Assembly: GCA_000695325.1 (NCBI GenBank)
Contig: AVPN01000394.1
Location: 31,727-55,236 of the forward strand
Reading direction: 5' to 3'
DNA: 23,510 bases
From: Pleurobrachia bachei
Lineage: Eukaryota; Ctenophora; Tentaculata; Cydippida; Pleurobrachiidae
Of the stretch, positions 1 to 10,000 are shown one piece after another. Both the position numbers and the translations under genes were made by a program. Positions within the stretch are counted from its first letter, which is position 1, and each line of letters begins with the position of its first letter. Below the pieces are notes generated by a model, which worked only from the letters and a program-made list of their open reading frames with translations, searched no databases and was not told the origin of the DNA.

Positions 1-72
1 AAAAAAGCTAAAGGTACCCTGATTTTGGCCGATGGCGTAGCTTTTTTTTAGGGCTGGACCCCCCCCCCTAAC

Positions 73-540
73 TCCACTTTCTCTGTTCCCTAATTCGACT
101 TTCTCTGTTCCCTAATTCCATTTTCTCTGTTTCCTAACTCCACTTTCTCTGTTCCCTAATTCGACTTTCTCTGTTCCCTAATTCCATTTTCTCTGTTTCC
201 TAACTCCACTTTCTCTGTTCCCTAATTCGACTTTCTCTGTTCCCTAATTCCATTTTCTCTGTTTCCTAACTCCACTTTCTCTGTTCCCTAATTCGACTTT
301 CTCTGTTCCCTAATTCCATTTTCTCTGTTTCCTAACTCCACTTTCTCTGTTCCCTAATTCGACTTTCTCTGTTCCCTAATTCCATTTTCTCTGTTTCCTA
401 ACTCCACTTTCTCTGTCCCCTAATTCCACTTTTTCTGTTCCCTAATTCCACTTTCTCTGTTTCCTAATTCCAATTTTTCTGTTTCCTAATTTCACTTTCT
501 GTTCCCTAATTACACTTGGTCTGTTTCCAAATTCCACTTA
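73..540. repeat. 22-bp satellite with 66-bp higher-order repeat, inside RPL13A intron
   Basis: A 22-bp pyrimidine-rich unit is tandemly repeated. Three unit variants, starting TCCAC, TCGAC and TCCAT, alternate in fixed order to form a 66-bp higher-order unit. Five near-identical 66-bp copies start at 73, 139, 205, 271 and 337. From 403 to about 540 the units degenerate. Each unit holds a CTAAC or CTAAT motif next to a TTTCTCTGT tract, so it resembles a branch point plus polypyrimidine tract. The array ends about 33 bp before the acceptor of the RPL13A exon at 574, so it is intronic. Confidence 0.93.
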
Positions 541-573
541 CACCCTCTCACTAACACCATACCTCCCTTCCAG

Positions 574-1201
574 ATGTGAGCTCCTGAACGTCTCAGGATC
601 ATTCTACAGGAACAAGCTGAAGTACTTTGCTTTCCTCCGAAAGAGGATGAACACTAACCCTGCTCACGGTCCCTTCCATTTCCGAGCTCCCAGCAAGATC
701 CTCTGGAGGACCATCAGGGGTATGATCCCTCACAAGACCACCCGAGGAATGGAGGCTCTCAACAGGTGCTTCTTACAAAACAATGACTTTGTTAACTAAT
801 CAGAGTAAAAAAAGAGTGGTATTGTTTCAAACTAAGCAAAAAATGGCACTCTAGATCTCAAGGGCCGCACTTTAGATCTGGGGGTAGTCCTTTACTATTT
901 CATGGGTTAATTTCACCAAATACTAAGTCCCCCATCCTTTCTCAGACTGAAGGTGTTCGAGGGAGTCCCCCCTCCTTATGACAAGACCAAGAGGATGGTC
1001 GTGCCCGGTGCTCTCCGAGTTCTCCGACTCAAACCCGGCAGGAAATACGCCAGCATCGGCAGGATCTCCCGAGAGGTCGGCTGGAAGTACGGCGATGTGG
1101 TCGAGAAACTGGAGACCAAGAGGAAAGAAAAATCAGCTGCTTATTTCCAGGCCAAGAAGAAGATCAATGCTTTGAGGGCAAAGGCTGTCGCATCCGCTTA
1201 A
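574..1201 (+). CDS. RPL13A: Ribosomal protein L13a (uL13), last two exons, 5'-partial
   Basis: Cytosolic large-subunit ribosomal protein of the uL13 family. Two exons are visible: 574-765 (acceptor CAG at 571-573, donor GT at 766) and 946-1201 (acceptor CAG at 943-945, stop TAA at 1199-1201). They join in phase 2 to give Asn-Arg-Leu-Lys-Val-Phe. Family signatures read directly include [20 protein letters not shown], the [12 protein letters not shown] stretch, [27 protein letters not shown] and [14 protein letters not shown]. About 148 residues are present. The N-terminal exons lie left of the window. The C-terminus ends in a short Lys/Ala-rich tail, shorter than the vertebrate protein as I recall it. 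No AATAAA is seen between the stop and the next gene. Confidence 0.95.
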
Positions 1202-1393
1202 CAACCTTGAAACAATTTTACTGGTTTTTTAATTTATCGGAAAACATTTGTGTTTGTTTTACTCCCAAAGTGTGTCTCCCATATTTCTCTTCTTTCCTAA
1301 CCCGACAGCAATATACCCCTATCAATTTCCCTATCCCATTGATTTCCCTAACCAGTCTTGTCCCTATTCCCTAACCACCCCCTCTTCTATAGG

Positions 1394-1990
1394 ATGATTT
1401 GCCTAAGAGGACTGTACCGTCGTGTCCCAACCCACCTCCCCTCGGTCCGACACGTTAACCATGGTGATATAACAGAGACAGCAGACAGGCGGAAAGTGTT
1501 CTACAACTCACAGAAACAAAATAGCGAACGATGGAGGATGGTGAAAGAGATGGAGGTCCCTGATATGTCAGCTGACCCTGAAAAACCTGGCCGACCAACT
1601 GCTGACCGGTACATCCCAGAATTACCCCTCAAACCGGTCCAGAACAGGGCTCCAATGCCGTCTGAATGTAAATCCCACGCTCCACTTGATTTGAGCCAGT
1701 ATATTACACAAGGGAGGTTGCAGTGGAAAACTGAACACGGTTGTCTAGTGTGTAACAATAACCTACATGTCTCCTACAAGGATGTTTCTCTGTTATATCA
1801 GTTTGTAACGAACACTGGTCAGATATTGGGACCTCACGAGACAGGATTGTGTCACCTTTCCCACCAAATGATAGCTAGTTCTATTGAAACAGCTAGGGAT
1901 CTAGGATTGATGGCTATTGATTATAAACCGTTGGAGTATCGGAAGAATGGAGAGTTTAGGGAACCGGGAATCAAGGATGTAGGACATTGA
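1394..1990 (+). CDS. Mitochondrial ribosomal protein S18 family (bS18m, MRPS18C-like)
   Basis: A single-exon ORF of 198 residues from ATG 1394 to TGA 1988-1990. The N-terminus (MICLRGLYRRVP) is Arg-rich without acids, as expected of a mitochondrial presequence. The C-terminal half (about residues 120-180) carries the S18 core: Cys-x2-Cys (CLVC), YKDVSLLYQFV, a Gly-rich turn, TGLC, then a His and an ARDLGLM helix. The cysteines and following GLC..H resemble the zinc-binding residues of mitochondrial S18 proteins. Among the three animal paralogues the spacing and the DYKPLEY end look most like MRPS18C, but I cannot exclude another paralogue. A splice-acceptor-like CTATAG ends at 1392, one base before the ATG, with CCTAACC and pyrimidines upstream. 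The start may therefore follow a 5' UTR intron or a trans-splice site. Stop precedes the repeat unit at 2038 by less than 50 bp. Confidence 0.82.
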   Translation: MICLRGLYRRVPTHLPSVRHVNHGDITETADRRKVFYNSQKQNSERWRMVKEMEVPDMSADPEKPGRPTADRYIPELPLKPVQNRAPMPSECKSHAPLDLSQYITQGRLQWKTEHGCLVCNNNLHVSYKDVSLLYQFVTNTGQILGPHETGLCHLSHQMIASSIETARDLGLMAIDYKPLEYRKNGEFREPGIKDVGH

Positions 1991-2037
1991 ACGATATGTT
2001 TCAGAACTGTGTATCGGATGTGTGTGAGGGGGGTCTA

Positions 2038-3060
2038 CCGAATGTTAGAAATGTGTGGCGCGAGAGTTGGTTTACTGAACGCGCGGTGACCTCCCTTCTA
2101 GTGAGACGGGTCTCTGTTCAACATCTCGCATGAAATTTTGCGCGCTGATTTGACTAAAAAACATGGCTTTAACTGGGCACGTGGTATGCTAATAATTAAT
2201 TTTAATTATAATCAACAGCGTCTAAACCCTGCTTGACATTCCTATCACACTCTTGAACCGTTATCTCGAGCCAATTCCAAGATAACCGCTCTTTTCTGTG
2301 GCTCTCAAAATTGGAGGTCGCGTGCGCGCACAGCAAACTGGTGAGAGGTACATTGTGTGTTGTGACGTCATGTGTATTTGTACATTTTGTGAATAATTTA
2401 TTGATTTCTATACAACATAAATTAACGTCTACATCAATGTCTAACTAAAAACTGCATGTGGAACAGTGGTTTGGTCACCGAGAGGATATGACCTGGCTTG
2501 TTTGACTGAAACTTAAATCCTATCCTTCATATAGTCTGATTTTAAATAACTGTCGTTTTTAACCGCACTCGATTTTGCTCATTGTGATAATATCTCCAGT
2601 TCCTGATGAGATAAAGACTTGAAGTTTGGAGGTTAGGAAGAACTTATCATGTTCTTCCCAACCTCTAAGTTTCAAGTCTTTATCTTATCAGGAACCGGAG
2701 TTATAGTCACAATGAGCAAAATCGAGTGCGGTTAAAAACGACAGTTATTTAAAATCAGACTATAGCATCAGTTGCATTCGTGTTCCAGCATCATCTGTGC
2801 ATGTGACAGTCTATGTGGATATGAAATGTGTCCAGCAAACAGTGATAGGGTTTAGGTTACAACTATTCCATAGTTTACATTGGAAGAACTTGGCCTGCCA
2901 AAACCCAGTTGAGCGCTATTTTAGTTTGGTTTTGAGCAGGCCATATCAACAAAAACAAGCAGGTTATCTGCAGTGTGTAGTTCTCACAACCTGCATCGGT
3001 ATGAGAATGATACTCTCATTGACATATTGGTTCTTTGGGTTGCGCGGATTGTTTTTGCGC
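2038..3060. repeat. Copy 1 of tandem ~1-kb non-coding unit (carries foldback insertion)
   Basis: The segment starting GAATGTTAGAAATGTGTGGC near 2042 recurs with high identity from about 3065. The strongest block (about 400 bp, 2042-2444 against 3065-3464) has only scattered substitutions. The later part (2777-3060 against 3545-3873) is more diverged but collinear, and both copies end with a GCGCGGATTGTTTTTGCGCG motif. A palindromic CRE (TGACGTCA) lies at 2363-2370. No convincing coding sequence was found. It may be a duplicated regulatory region or a non-coding transposon. Confidence 0.88.
2532..2762. mobile_element. Foldback/MITE-like element, TA target site
   Basis: A 231-bp near-palindrome. 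The left arm (2532-2643) matches the reverse complement of the right arm (2651-2762) with only a handful of mismatches, around a 7-nt loop (TTATCAT). The ends read TAGTCTG...CAGACTA and are flanked by TA on both sides (2530-2531 and 2763-2764), the target duplication typical of Tc1/mariner-type non-autonomous elements. It contains no ORF. It is absent from the paralogous position of repeat copy 2, which supports insertion. Confidence 0.85.
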
Positions 3061-3884
3061 GTGAATGTTAGAAATGTGTGGCGCGAGAGTTGGTTTACTG
3101 AACGCGCGGTGACCTCCCTTCTAGTGAGACGTTACTCTGTTCAACATCTCGCATGAAATTTTGCGCGCTGATTTGACTGAAAAACATGGCTATAACTGGG
3201 CACGTGGTATGCTAATAATTAATTTTAATCATGATTAACGATGTCATAACCCTGTTTGACATTCCTATCACACTTTCCAACTGTTATCTCGAGCCAATTC
3301 CGAGATAACCGCTCTTTTCTGCGGCTCTCAAAATTGGAGGTCGCGTGCGCGCACAGCAAACTGGTGAGAGGTACATTGTGTGTTGTGACGTCATGTGTAT
3401 TTGTACATTTTGTGAATAATTTATTGATTTCTACACAACATAAATTACTGCGTACATCAATGTCTCTTACACTGAACTGTTACCGAGAGGCCAGAGGATT
3501 TGGTATTAGTAACTGGAACTCCAAGCCAATCTGTCATTTGCTTAATGCATTTTTGTCCCAGCATCATCTGTGACAGTATCCAGTTAACAGTGATAGGGTT
3601 TAGGACACAACTATGTCATAATGGCCTCTGTGGCCAGTGGCTGTTTATTGTTTAGCCACATTGGTTTATGGAGCTTACATTGGAAGAACTTGGCATGGGA
3701 AAAGTCGCATTACCCAATTGAGGGTCGCTTAGTTTTTACTTGAGCAGGGCCTTTGAATAAAAACAAGCAGATTATCAGTGTTATGGGGTTCTCACAGCCT
3801 GCCTCGATTGGTATGGGAAAGGGTCACTCCGTGACAGGTTTGTGATTCAGGTTGCGCGGATTGTTTTTGCGCGTATATTCCGCG
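3061..3884. repeat. Copy 2 of tandem ~1-kb non-coding unit
   Basis: Second copy, directly abutting the first. It keeps the CRE palindrome (3386-3393) and the E-box-like CACGTG near 3201, and lacks the foldback insertion. It ends in a CpG-rich run (CGCGCGCGCC near 3883) about 280 bp upstream of the start of the next gene, so part of it may act as that gene's promoter region. Confidence 0.85.
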
Positions 3885-4036
3885 CGCGCCGTTTGTGTTA
3901 ATAGAACTCAAAATCGTGAAATCAGTGAGAATTTCGTTTCTAAAAACGTGTTTTTGTCAGCTTTGACCTTTGTTCTTTTTTGCTAGCGAATCCCGCTTGG
4001 TATTTCACTTCTTATCGTACCTACTGTTATCCACAC

Positions 4037-4120
4037 ATGGCTATTGACCAAGAGGTTACGAATGCGAGTACTAAAAAAACCTATTCTCGAAATTTTCCTA
4101 GAAATCGTAGCATGAAATGA
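4037..4120 (+). other. Upstream ORF in frame with the next gene, ended by TGA
   Basis: ATG at 4037 opens 27 codons ending at TGA 4118-4120. The frame is the same as the main ORF that starts at 4166, and no other stop lies between. Either this is a small upstream ORF in the 5' leader, or the TGA interrupts an older, longer N-terminus. No splice pair removing the TGA was obvious. Confidence 0.45.
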
Positions 4121-4165
4121 AAATCCTACGTCGATCAAGAAAATTCAGATGACTCGTCCACCAAA

Positions 4166-5986
4166 ATGAGTATAACTGAAGCCGAGAAGGATTGGATTGA
4201 ATCAAGAAGGGATGAGGTCTCTAAAATCCTGATAGAATCTCTTAAGAAATTGGGCCATAAGAACCGTCCTGTAATCAGGTAACAATTTGTCCAACTAGTA
4301 TATTATCAGCCGTGGTGTTGACGATATTCTAATTAGGTATCCCTTCACATTCCATTTATCTCATTAATTGAACCATCGAATCATAAAACACTCATCCCCT
4401 CCCAGTTACGATAGTGAAGTTCTCCACAGCACAACACTTTCTTCCATCCACCTTTCTCTGACGGGTAGTTCACTTGAGTGTGTTCCTCGTCCACAGGATA
4501 TTACTGATTCTCAAGGCACTCAAACCTCACCTCATGTCACTATCTCTCATCTTTCTGACATAGGTATCACATCACATACGTCATAATTATTCTTTACATA
4601 TGTCAAATTTAGCTCCACAAAAGGAGTCGTATATTTAGGTTTTGAATTCCACTCCATCACATTTTTATTTTCAGAGATTCCTGATGTCCCTAAGCTTGAT
4701 ATAAAATCCCTCTACATCCTTCGGGTGAGCAAGGTCATATCTTTTTTGCTTTCTTTTCGTGAGTGGGTAGATGAGGATTGTAAAATATTCGCCCCGACAT
4801 TCTATAACCAATTAACCAAATCTATAACCCACACTTTTCTTCAGGACGGTTGTGTAAGTCAGGGGCTTCAATGCCGCTACGTTTGTTCTGCTTGTGGAAG
4901 GCCGAAAGAATCCTCCCAATCAGACTTTGATGATTCCATCAGTATTCTAAGCAAGGACTCAACCAAGCCCCGATCTACTAGCAACACGACTCTCCTGACC
5001 CCAATCAAGAAGTCGGAACCCCAGTTGAATGTCACCAAATCGAGCGAAACGATGACCAGTTCTTCGTTGGCCGACAGTGTTGACTCGACGGAGAACTTTG
5101 TCCTGAAGAATCTAAACCTTGGACTAAAATCGGTAAATTTGGTGGGCCTTTTTTCATGTCTAACGTTTAATATTCTGTCTGTGTTTCCTTTTGAATTTGT
5201 CTACGTCTCCTACCCATCGTTGACATAATATAGCCTACTAATACCCTTTCTTAAGACAGAGAGCGTCGGAACAATTCTGACATTTAGATATTTCAGATTA
5301 CCCCCTACCTCCTGAAGTTTTTCCCTGTCGAGGGTCACTTGGTACCCTGTTTGCTCCGGTTTGGGTAAGCACATTTTACCATCACCCCAAACCAACCAAC
5401 GCCTACTTCCCCTCCCACACAGGTTCATGATGATGGTTCGAGTTCTGGAGGTGTCCTGGTAATATCATGTACCGACCCAGAATTAGTGGCCGAGAGGATT
5501 CAGGAGGAGGAAGAGGAGAAGAAGAGAGAAAGGGAGGCGAGGAGAGAGGAGGAACTGAGACGAGCTGCTGCTGAATCTTCATCAGGGGAAGGGTCTAAAA
5601 AGAAATCGAGTAGTGAGGATGAATTGATAATGCCTCCTATCGCCCTGGTTAGACAACCATCTAATAAGACGGCAACAACCCCACTTAGGAACCCAGTTAT
5701 GAGCTCTGTCTCAGCGACAATAGCTCACGAGGATGAAAGAAGAGCTTCGTTTGGGTTCAAAATGAACATGATCCCATCAGCATCTCCCACTAGTACAACT
5801 GTAACCACAGAGGACAAAAAGAAGAAAGGACCCAAAAAGTTTTTTGATAAAGCTGCATGGTTCTTCAGCTTCTTTACACGTTTTTTGGAGTTTGTAAAAT
5901 CAGAGTACAACTTTGTTTTTGGGGTGTGTAGGGAAACAATTAAATTCAAGTTACAGCAATGGCAACACAAAACAGCTGGTTCATAG
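4166..5986 (+). CDS. Uncharacterised four-exon protein, ~430 aa
   Basis: I do not recognise this family. Four exons join in frame without stops: 4166-4278, 4406-4563, 4675-5132 and 5423-5986 (stop TAG), 1293 nt in total. All introns are GT-AG with phases 2, 1 and 0. The protein starts with an acidic/basic helix (MSITEAEKDWIESRRDEVSK), then a Ser/Thr-rich stretch. A predicted-folded part of exon 3 has ISFLLSFREWVDEDCKIF and a Cys-x2-Cys (VCSACGRPK). Then come Ser-rich linkers, a Glu/Arg/Lys coiled-coil-like segment (RIQEEEEEKKREREARREEE) and a Lys-rich patch. The C-terminus is rich in aromatic residues (KFFDKAAWFFSFFTRFLEF). No signal peptide or clear membrane span is visible. Its end is convergent with the receptor gene. 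Confidence 0.72.
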
Positions 5987-6108
5987 AAAAATACATTCGT
6001 TTTTCTCCGCTTCCACAGCAATTTAAATTGGGAGAACCCCTCGCTTACCTCTCGCTCATTTACTTGGTTTCAGTTTAAAAGAAACGGTCCTTTAAAATGC
6101 CTATGGGC

Positions 6109-6114
6109 AATAAA
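6109..6114 (+). terminator. AATAAA polyadenylation signal
   Basis: Canonical hexamer about 120 bp after the stop of the unknown gene ending at 5986, on the same strand; the likely 3' end signal. Confidence 0.6.
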
Positions 6115-6197
6115 CGCTAACACAACTTAACCAATAATAATTGAAACGGGTTAGGAAACGATAAAATAGCACATTTATATCCCAATTTACATCGGAC

Positions 6198-6211
6198 TTT
6201 ATTCGTTTATT
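6198..6211 (-). terminator. Two AATAAA signals for the sushi receptor gene
   Basis: TTTATT occurs on the + strand at 6198-6203 and 6206-6211, giving AATAAA on the minus strand about 180-190 bp after the receptor stop at 6388. The rest of 6115-6387 is AT-rich with no coding signal, and serves as the 3' region shared by the two convergent genes. Confidence 0.5.
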
Positions 6212-6387
6212 TCCATGACGTCTGGCAGTTATAACAGGCGTATTAAATATCATGAAATGAAAAATCAATAACCCCTTCTGACTTCAGGAACGTATCTCTA
6301 TCTCCAACTCTATCTCTCCCTCATTTCTCACTCTACTCTGGTGCTCTCGGCTCAAATATATCTGAAACAAAATTAATAAAATAACAG

Positions 6388-7065
6388 CTAATAGAAATCA
6401 AAACCTGTCAGTCTCGGTTTGGTGCGTCTAATATTCAGCTCAAAATCGACTGGTTCAAGTCCTAGTTTTCTCATTTCGGATACGTGATCATCCGGTACAG
6501 AGAATTCACTCTCACTAATCTCACTGATTGGTGCTCTAAGTGGCTTCACAACAGCTTTTTTCCTTGGTGGTTTGGGCTTCACAATGGGAAAGGTAGAAAG
6601 TTCTGTGTCAGTTTGACGAGATACAGCTGTGAGAGAAGATACTTTGCTGGATAGGGGTGCATGTAGTTTACTGGCTGATGTAGACCTCTTAGTGGTCGAG
6701 GAAGATGAGGAAGAAGAGGAAGATGAGGAGGAAGATGAAGATGACGAACTACTTGACGAAGAAGAACTAGATGATCCGGATGAAGATAGCTTTGGGTACA
6801 ACTTGGGGTCGTCTTTTTTGGATATTCTAGTTTTCAACCGCTTTGCTTCATCAGTTTTTGGCGGCAGATCTACATTTATCTTCCTCGGTTTAGGACCCTC
6901 AGTAGTACCCCCGGCACTCTCTTTAGGTTTATCCCTTCTTGTGGCTGTAGGAGCAGGGGGTCGAGCTGGCCGTGGTTTCGCTGTCACACTCCCTCCACCC
7001 TCTATATCACGGGGGATGGGTTTGTAAGGGGCTGCTGCTCCGACCAGTCCGAATATCATCTTTTT
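6388..7065 (-). CDS. Cytoplasmic tail exon of the sushi receptor
   Basis: A 678-nt terminal exon (acceptor CTCCCAG, stop TAG at 6388-6390) encoding 225 residues. It begins KKMIFGLVGAAAPYKPIPRD, continues with Pro/Arg-rich and Lys-rich segments (KPRPARPPAPT, KPKPPRKK) that could bind SH3 domains, has a run of about 30 serines, and ends with an acidic segment and LTGFDFY. The serines use both TCN and AGT codons, so the run is not a simple trinucleotide expansion. No ITAM or kinase domain is visible. The + strand shadow is an acidic ORF and is not real. Confidence 0.83.
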   Translation of the reverse strand, partial: KKMIFGLVGAAAPYKPIPRDIEGGGSVTAKPRPARPPAPTATRRDKPKESAGGTTEGPKPRKINVDLPPKTDEAKRLKTRISKKDDPKLYPKLSSSGSSSSSSSSSSSSSSSSSSSSSSSSSSTTKRSTSASKLHAPLSSKVSSLTAVSRQTDTELSTFPIVKPKPPRKKAVVKPLRAPISEISESEFSVPDDHVSEMRKLGLEPVDFELNIRRTKPRLTGFDFY

Positions 7066-10000
7066 CTGGGAGGGGAGAGGGGGATTAGATTAATCATCTC
7101 TACAGTTATCCCGAGCGGGGTAACTTTGTGTCATGATACTCGCTAATAATCAGTCACTAAGATATACCCCTCTCCGTAATAGTAATCCAACTATTGGTCA
7201 TTGGAGCGTGTTCAACTGACAAAGTAACCCCTTCGTCCATCGATCGGCATGAAACAATCAGGCAAGAGCATGCTACCGACCTGCAGATGTTCACAACTTC
7301 TCCCCTATCCCTCTATGATCCCCCTGATCTGATCACTATCGAATACCGGGCTACTACTCACATATTTCTCGTCCCGGATGAGGACCACAAAGACGATAAC
7401 AACTATAACCAGTATTATAACTAGTGCTAGTAGTATCCCAACTAGGGTAGCCAGGGGGTTTCCACCCCCACTTTCATCCCCACTTCCAGGGTTGACAGTT
7501 GGAGGTGTAATGGGTTCTGAAGGAGAGAGAGGTGGTGATCAATTAATCTGTAGCACTACTACAAAGGTCTGGCATGTGGGGCTTATTGTATGGCGTATGC
7601 TACTGCTAGAGATTCATTATTATGTGCTGCATGTTGTAATATTATTTCCTAAGAAGCACGAGGGTCGAGGGGGGGGCGGGGGGACGTGATGACTACATAC
7701 CTGTGATGAGATGAGATATTTCCTCTCTCCTAGCCCCGGGTTCTGTAGGGATAAAGTCATGTTATATTGAGTGACGATCGAATTGTCGCAGATCGTTTTG
7801 CAATAGAACGATTATTCGTCATATTAATAATGGAATCAAAATCCTATATTCTACTCCGAATATCCTGCAGAATAATTTTCCGATTTTCCAACTAACCTAC
7901 GCACTGTGGGGTGGTAGGTGTAAAGTGAACCCCAGATAAACATTTCACTTTAGCAGATACCAGTGGTACTAAAGGGGAGTTACATGTGTATTGTATCTCC
8001 GTACCGGGCTCCACACTGACAGGAATGTCCCCTGTGTACCGCCCATGGGTGACATGTGGCACTGTACAGTTCTCAACTGGGGAAGGGGTTGGGAGGGTTA
8101 GGGACCAGAACAAAGAAACAGGGTTAGATTCCTGATTTCCGTTACAGATCTCAGATCCCAATTTCTAGTCCAGTAATTTAGGAACATCATATTAGAGGCA
8201 GTGCGATGTACTACTGCACGTCCCCGGAAAAGCACTAACCAGGTACACAGTGAGGCAGGATGGTGGGATGATATTGCTCCAAAGTCACACAAGTAGTTGG
8301 GTATGTGGTAGTCAGGGTATAGCCTGCCCTACATTGGATAATCAGAGCACTTCCAGGAGTCAATGGTTTGGGTCCTGTAACTATTCCATCCCTAATCTCG
8401 GGAATCTTGCATTCTTGCGCTGTGGAGGTGAGGGGGTTAATTGAGGGGAAGATTGTTGTATTGTTCATACTATTATTTTTTATTTTGCGGTGTAACAGCA
8501 CAAGAAGATTGCTGATTTAGAACGCCGATTTCATTGATCCCCCATTACATTATTGGTCCACAATTGGGTCACAATTATTTTAATATCTTTGGAGGTGAGG
8601 GATGATGAAATCACTTACGCATGCAGGATGGTATTCTAGATGGTTGAAAGTTATCAGTTGTAATACATGTCACTGGTATATCACAGTCGGGTCTGTATCC
8701 CAGATCACAGAAAATCCTATATTCTACTCCGAATATCCTGCAGAATAATTTTCCGATTTTCCAACTAACCTACGCACTGTGGGGTGGTAGGTGTAAAGTG
8801 AACCCCAGATAAACATTTCACTTTAGCAGATACCAGTGGTACTAAAGGGGAGTTACATGTGTATTGTATCTCCGTACCGGGCTCCACACTGACAGGAATG
8901 TCCCCTGTGTACCGCCCATGGGTGACATGTGGCACTGTACAGTTCTCAACTGGGGAAGGGGTTGGGAGGGTTAGGGACCAGAACAAAGAAACAGGGTTAG
9001 ATTCCTGATTTCCGTTACAGATCTCAGATCCCAATTTCTAGTCCAGTAATTTAGGAACATCATATTAGAGGCAGTGCGATGTACTACTGCACGTCCCCGG
9101 AAAAGCACTAACCAGGTACACAGTGAGGCAGGATGGTGGGATGATATTGCTCCAAAGTCACACAAGTAGTTGGGTATGTGGTAGTCAGGGTATAGCCTGC
9201 CCTACATTGGATAATCAGAGCACTTCCAGGAGTCAATGGTTTGGGTCCTGTAACTATTCCATCCCTAATCTCGGGAATCTTGCATTCTTGCGCTGTGGAG
9301 GTGAGGGGGTTAATTGAGGGGAAGATTGTTGTATTGTTCATACTATTATTTTTTATTTTGCGGTGTAACAGCACAAGAAGATTGCTGATTTAGAACGCCG
9401 ATTTCATTGATCCCCCATTACATTATTGGTCCACAATTGGGTCACAATTATTTTAATATCTTTGGAGGTGAGGGATGATGAAATCACTTACGCATGCAGG
9501 ATGGTATTCTAGATGGTTGAAAGTTATCAGTTGTAATACATGTCACTGGTATATCACAGTCGGGTCTGTATCCCAGATCACAGACCACTCTGAATGCTTC
9601 CCCTGGTTTCAATACGGTTGTGTTACCGCGTCCGTGGGGTATGTTGGGTACATCTGGGGATGGTGTGGGTCAATGTTGAAAACTGTACAGACTATATATA
9701 TATACTAATACGGTCAGCTATTGTTTTCTGCTGGAAACATATCTAACGTACTGTGTACTGTCTGGCGGCACCTGCCCGGTGTGAGCACAAGAGATCTGAG
9801 CGCCATCAGACAGATTCTATGACAGGTAGTGGTACGTACCGCACTGAGAGGGAGCGCACTTTGTATCATTGTGATGATATGTCACATTGGAAATACACTC
9901 CAGATATCCTGGACCAGTTAGTTGGTAGCCCTTTCCACAGTTCACTTCAACCCTGGTACCAGGTAGTATGGGTCCTGGGGTCGTCACAACACCATTCTCT

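Larger units (their letters stand above)
7838..8710. repeat. Tandem duplication, copy 1 (873 bp)
   Basis: Begins AAAATCCTATATT and ends ...CCCAGATCACAG. It is repeated immediately at 8711-9583, with no difference seen in the parts compared. It contains sushi domains 22 and 23 and a truncated fragment of the domain 19 exon. Confidence 0.95.
8711..9583. repeat. Tandem duplication, copy 2 (873 bp)
   Basis: Same sequence as 7838-8710 with constant offset 873, containing domains 20 and 21 and the 3' part of the domain 19 exon. The identity of introns as well as exons points to a very recent event or an assembly duplication. Confidence 0.95.

Noticed and set aside
1-49. AAAAAAGCTA and TAGCTTTTTT inverted ends, possible transposon or terminator
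   Set aside because: Arms are only 10 bp and A/T-run dominated; nothing else supports an element.
73-540. CRISPR-like array
   Set aside because: Contiguous 22-bp monomers without unique spacers in a eukaryotic intron; a satellite.
766-945. Possible intronic snoRNA in RPL13A, as in vertebrates
   Set aside because: I looked for paired C (RUGAUGA) and D (CUGA) boxes and saw none convincing.
6629-7027. + strand acidic ORF of 132 codons
   Set aside because: It is the complement of the polyserine tail exon; the minus frame has splice context and joins the transmembrane exon.
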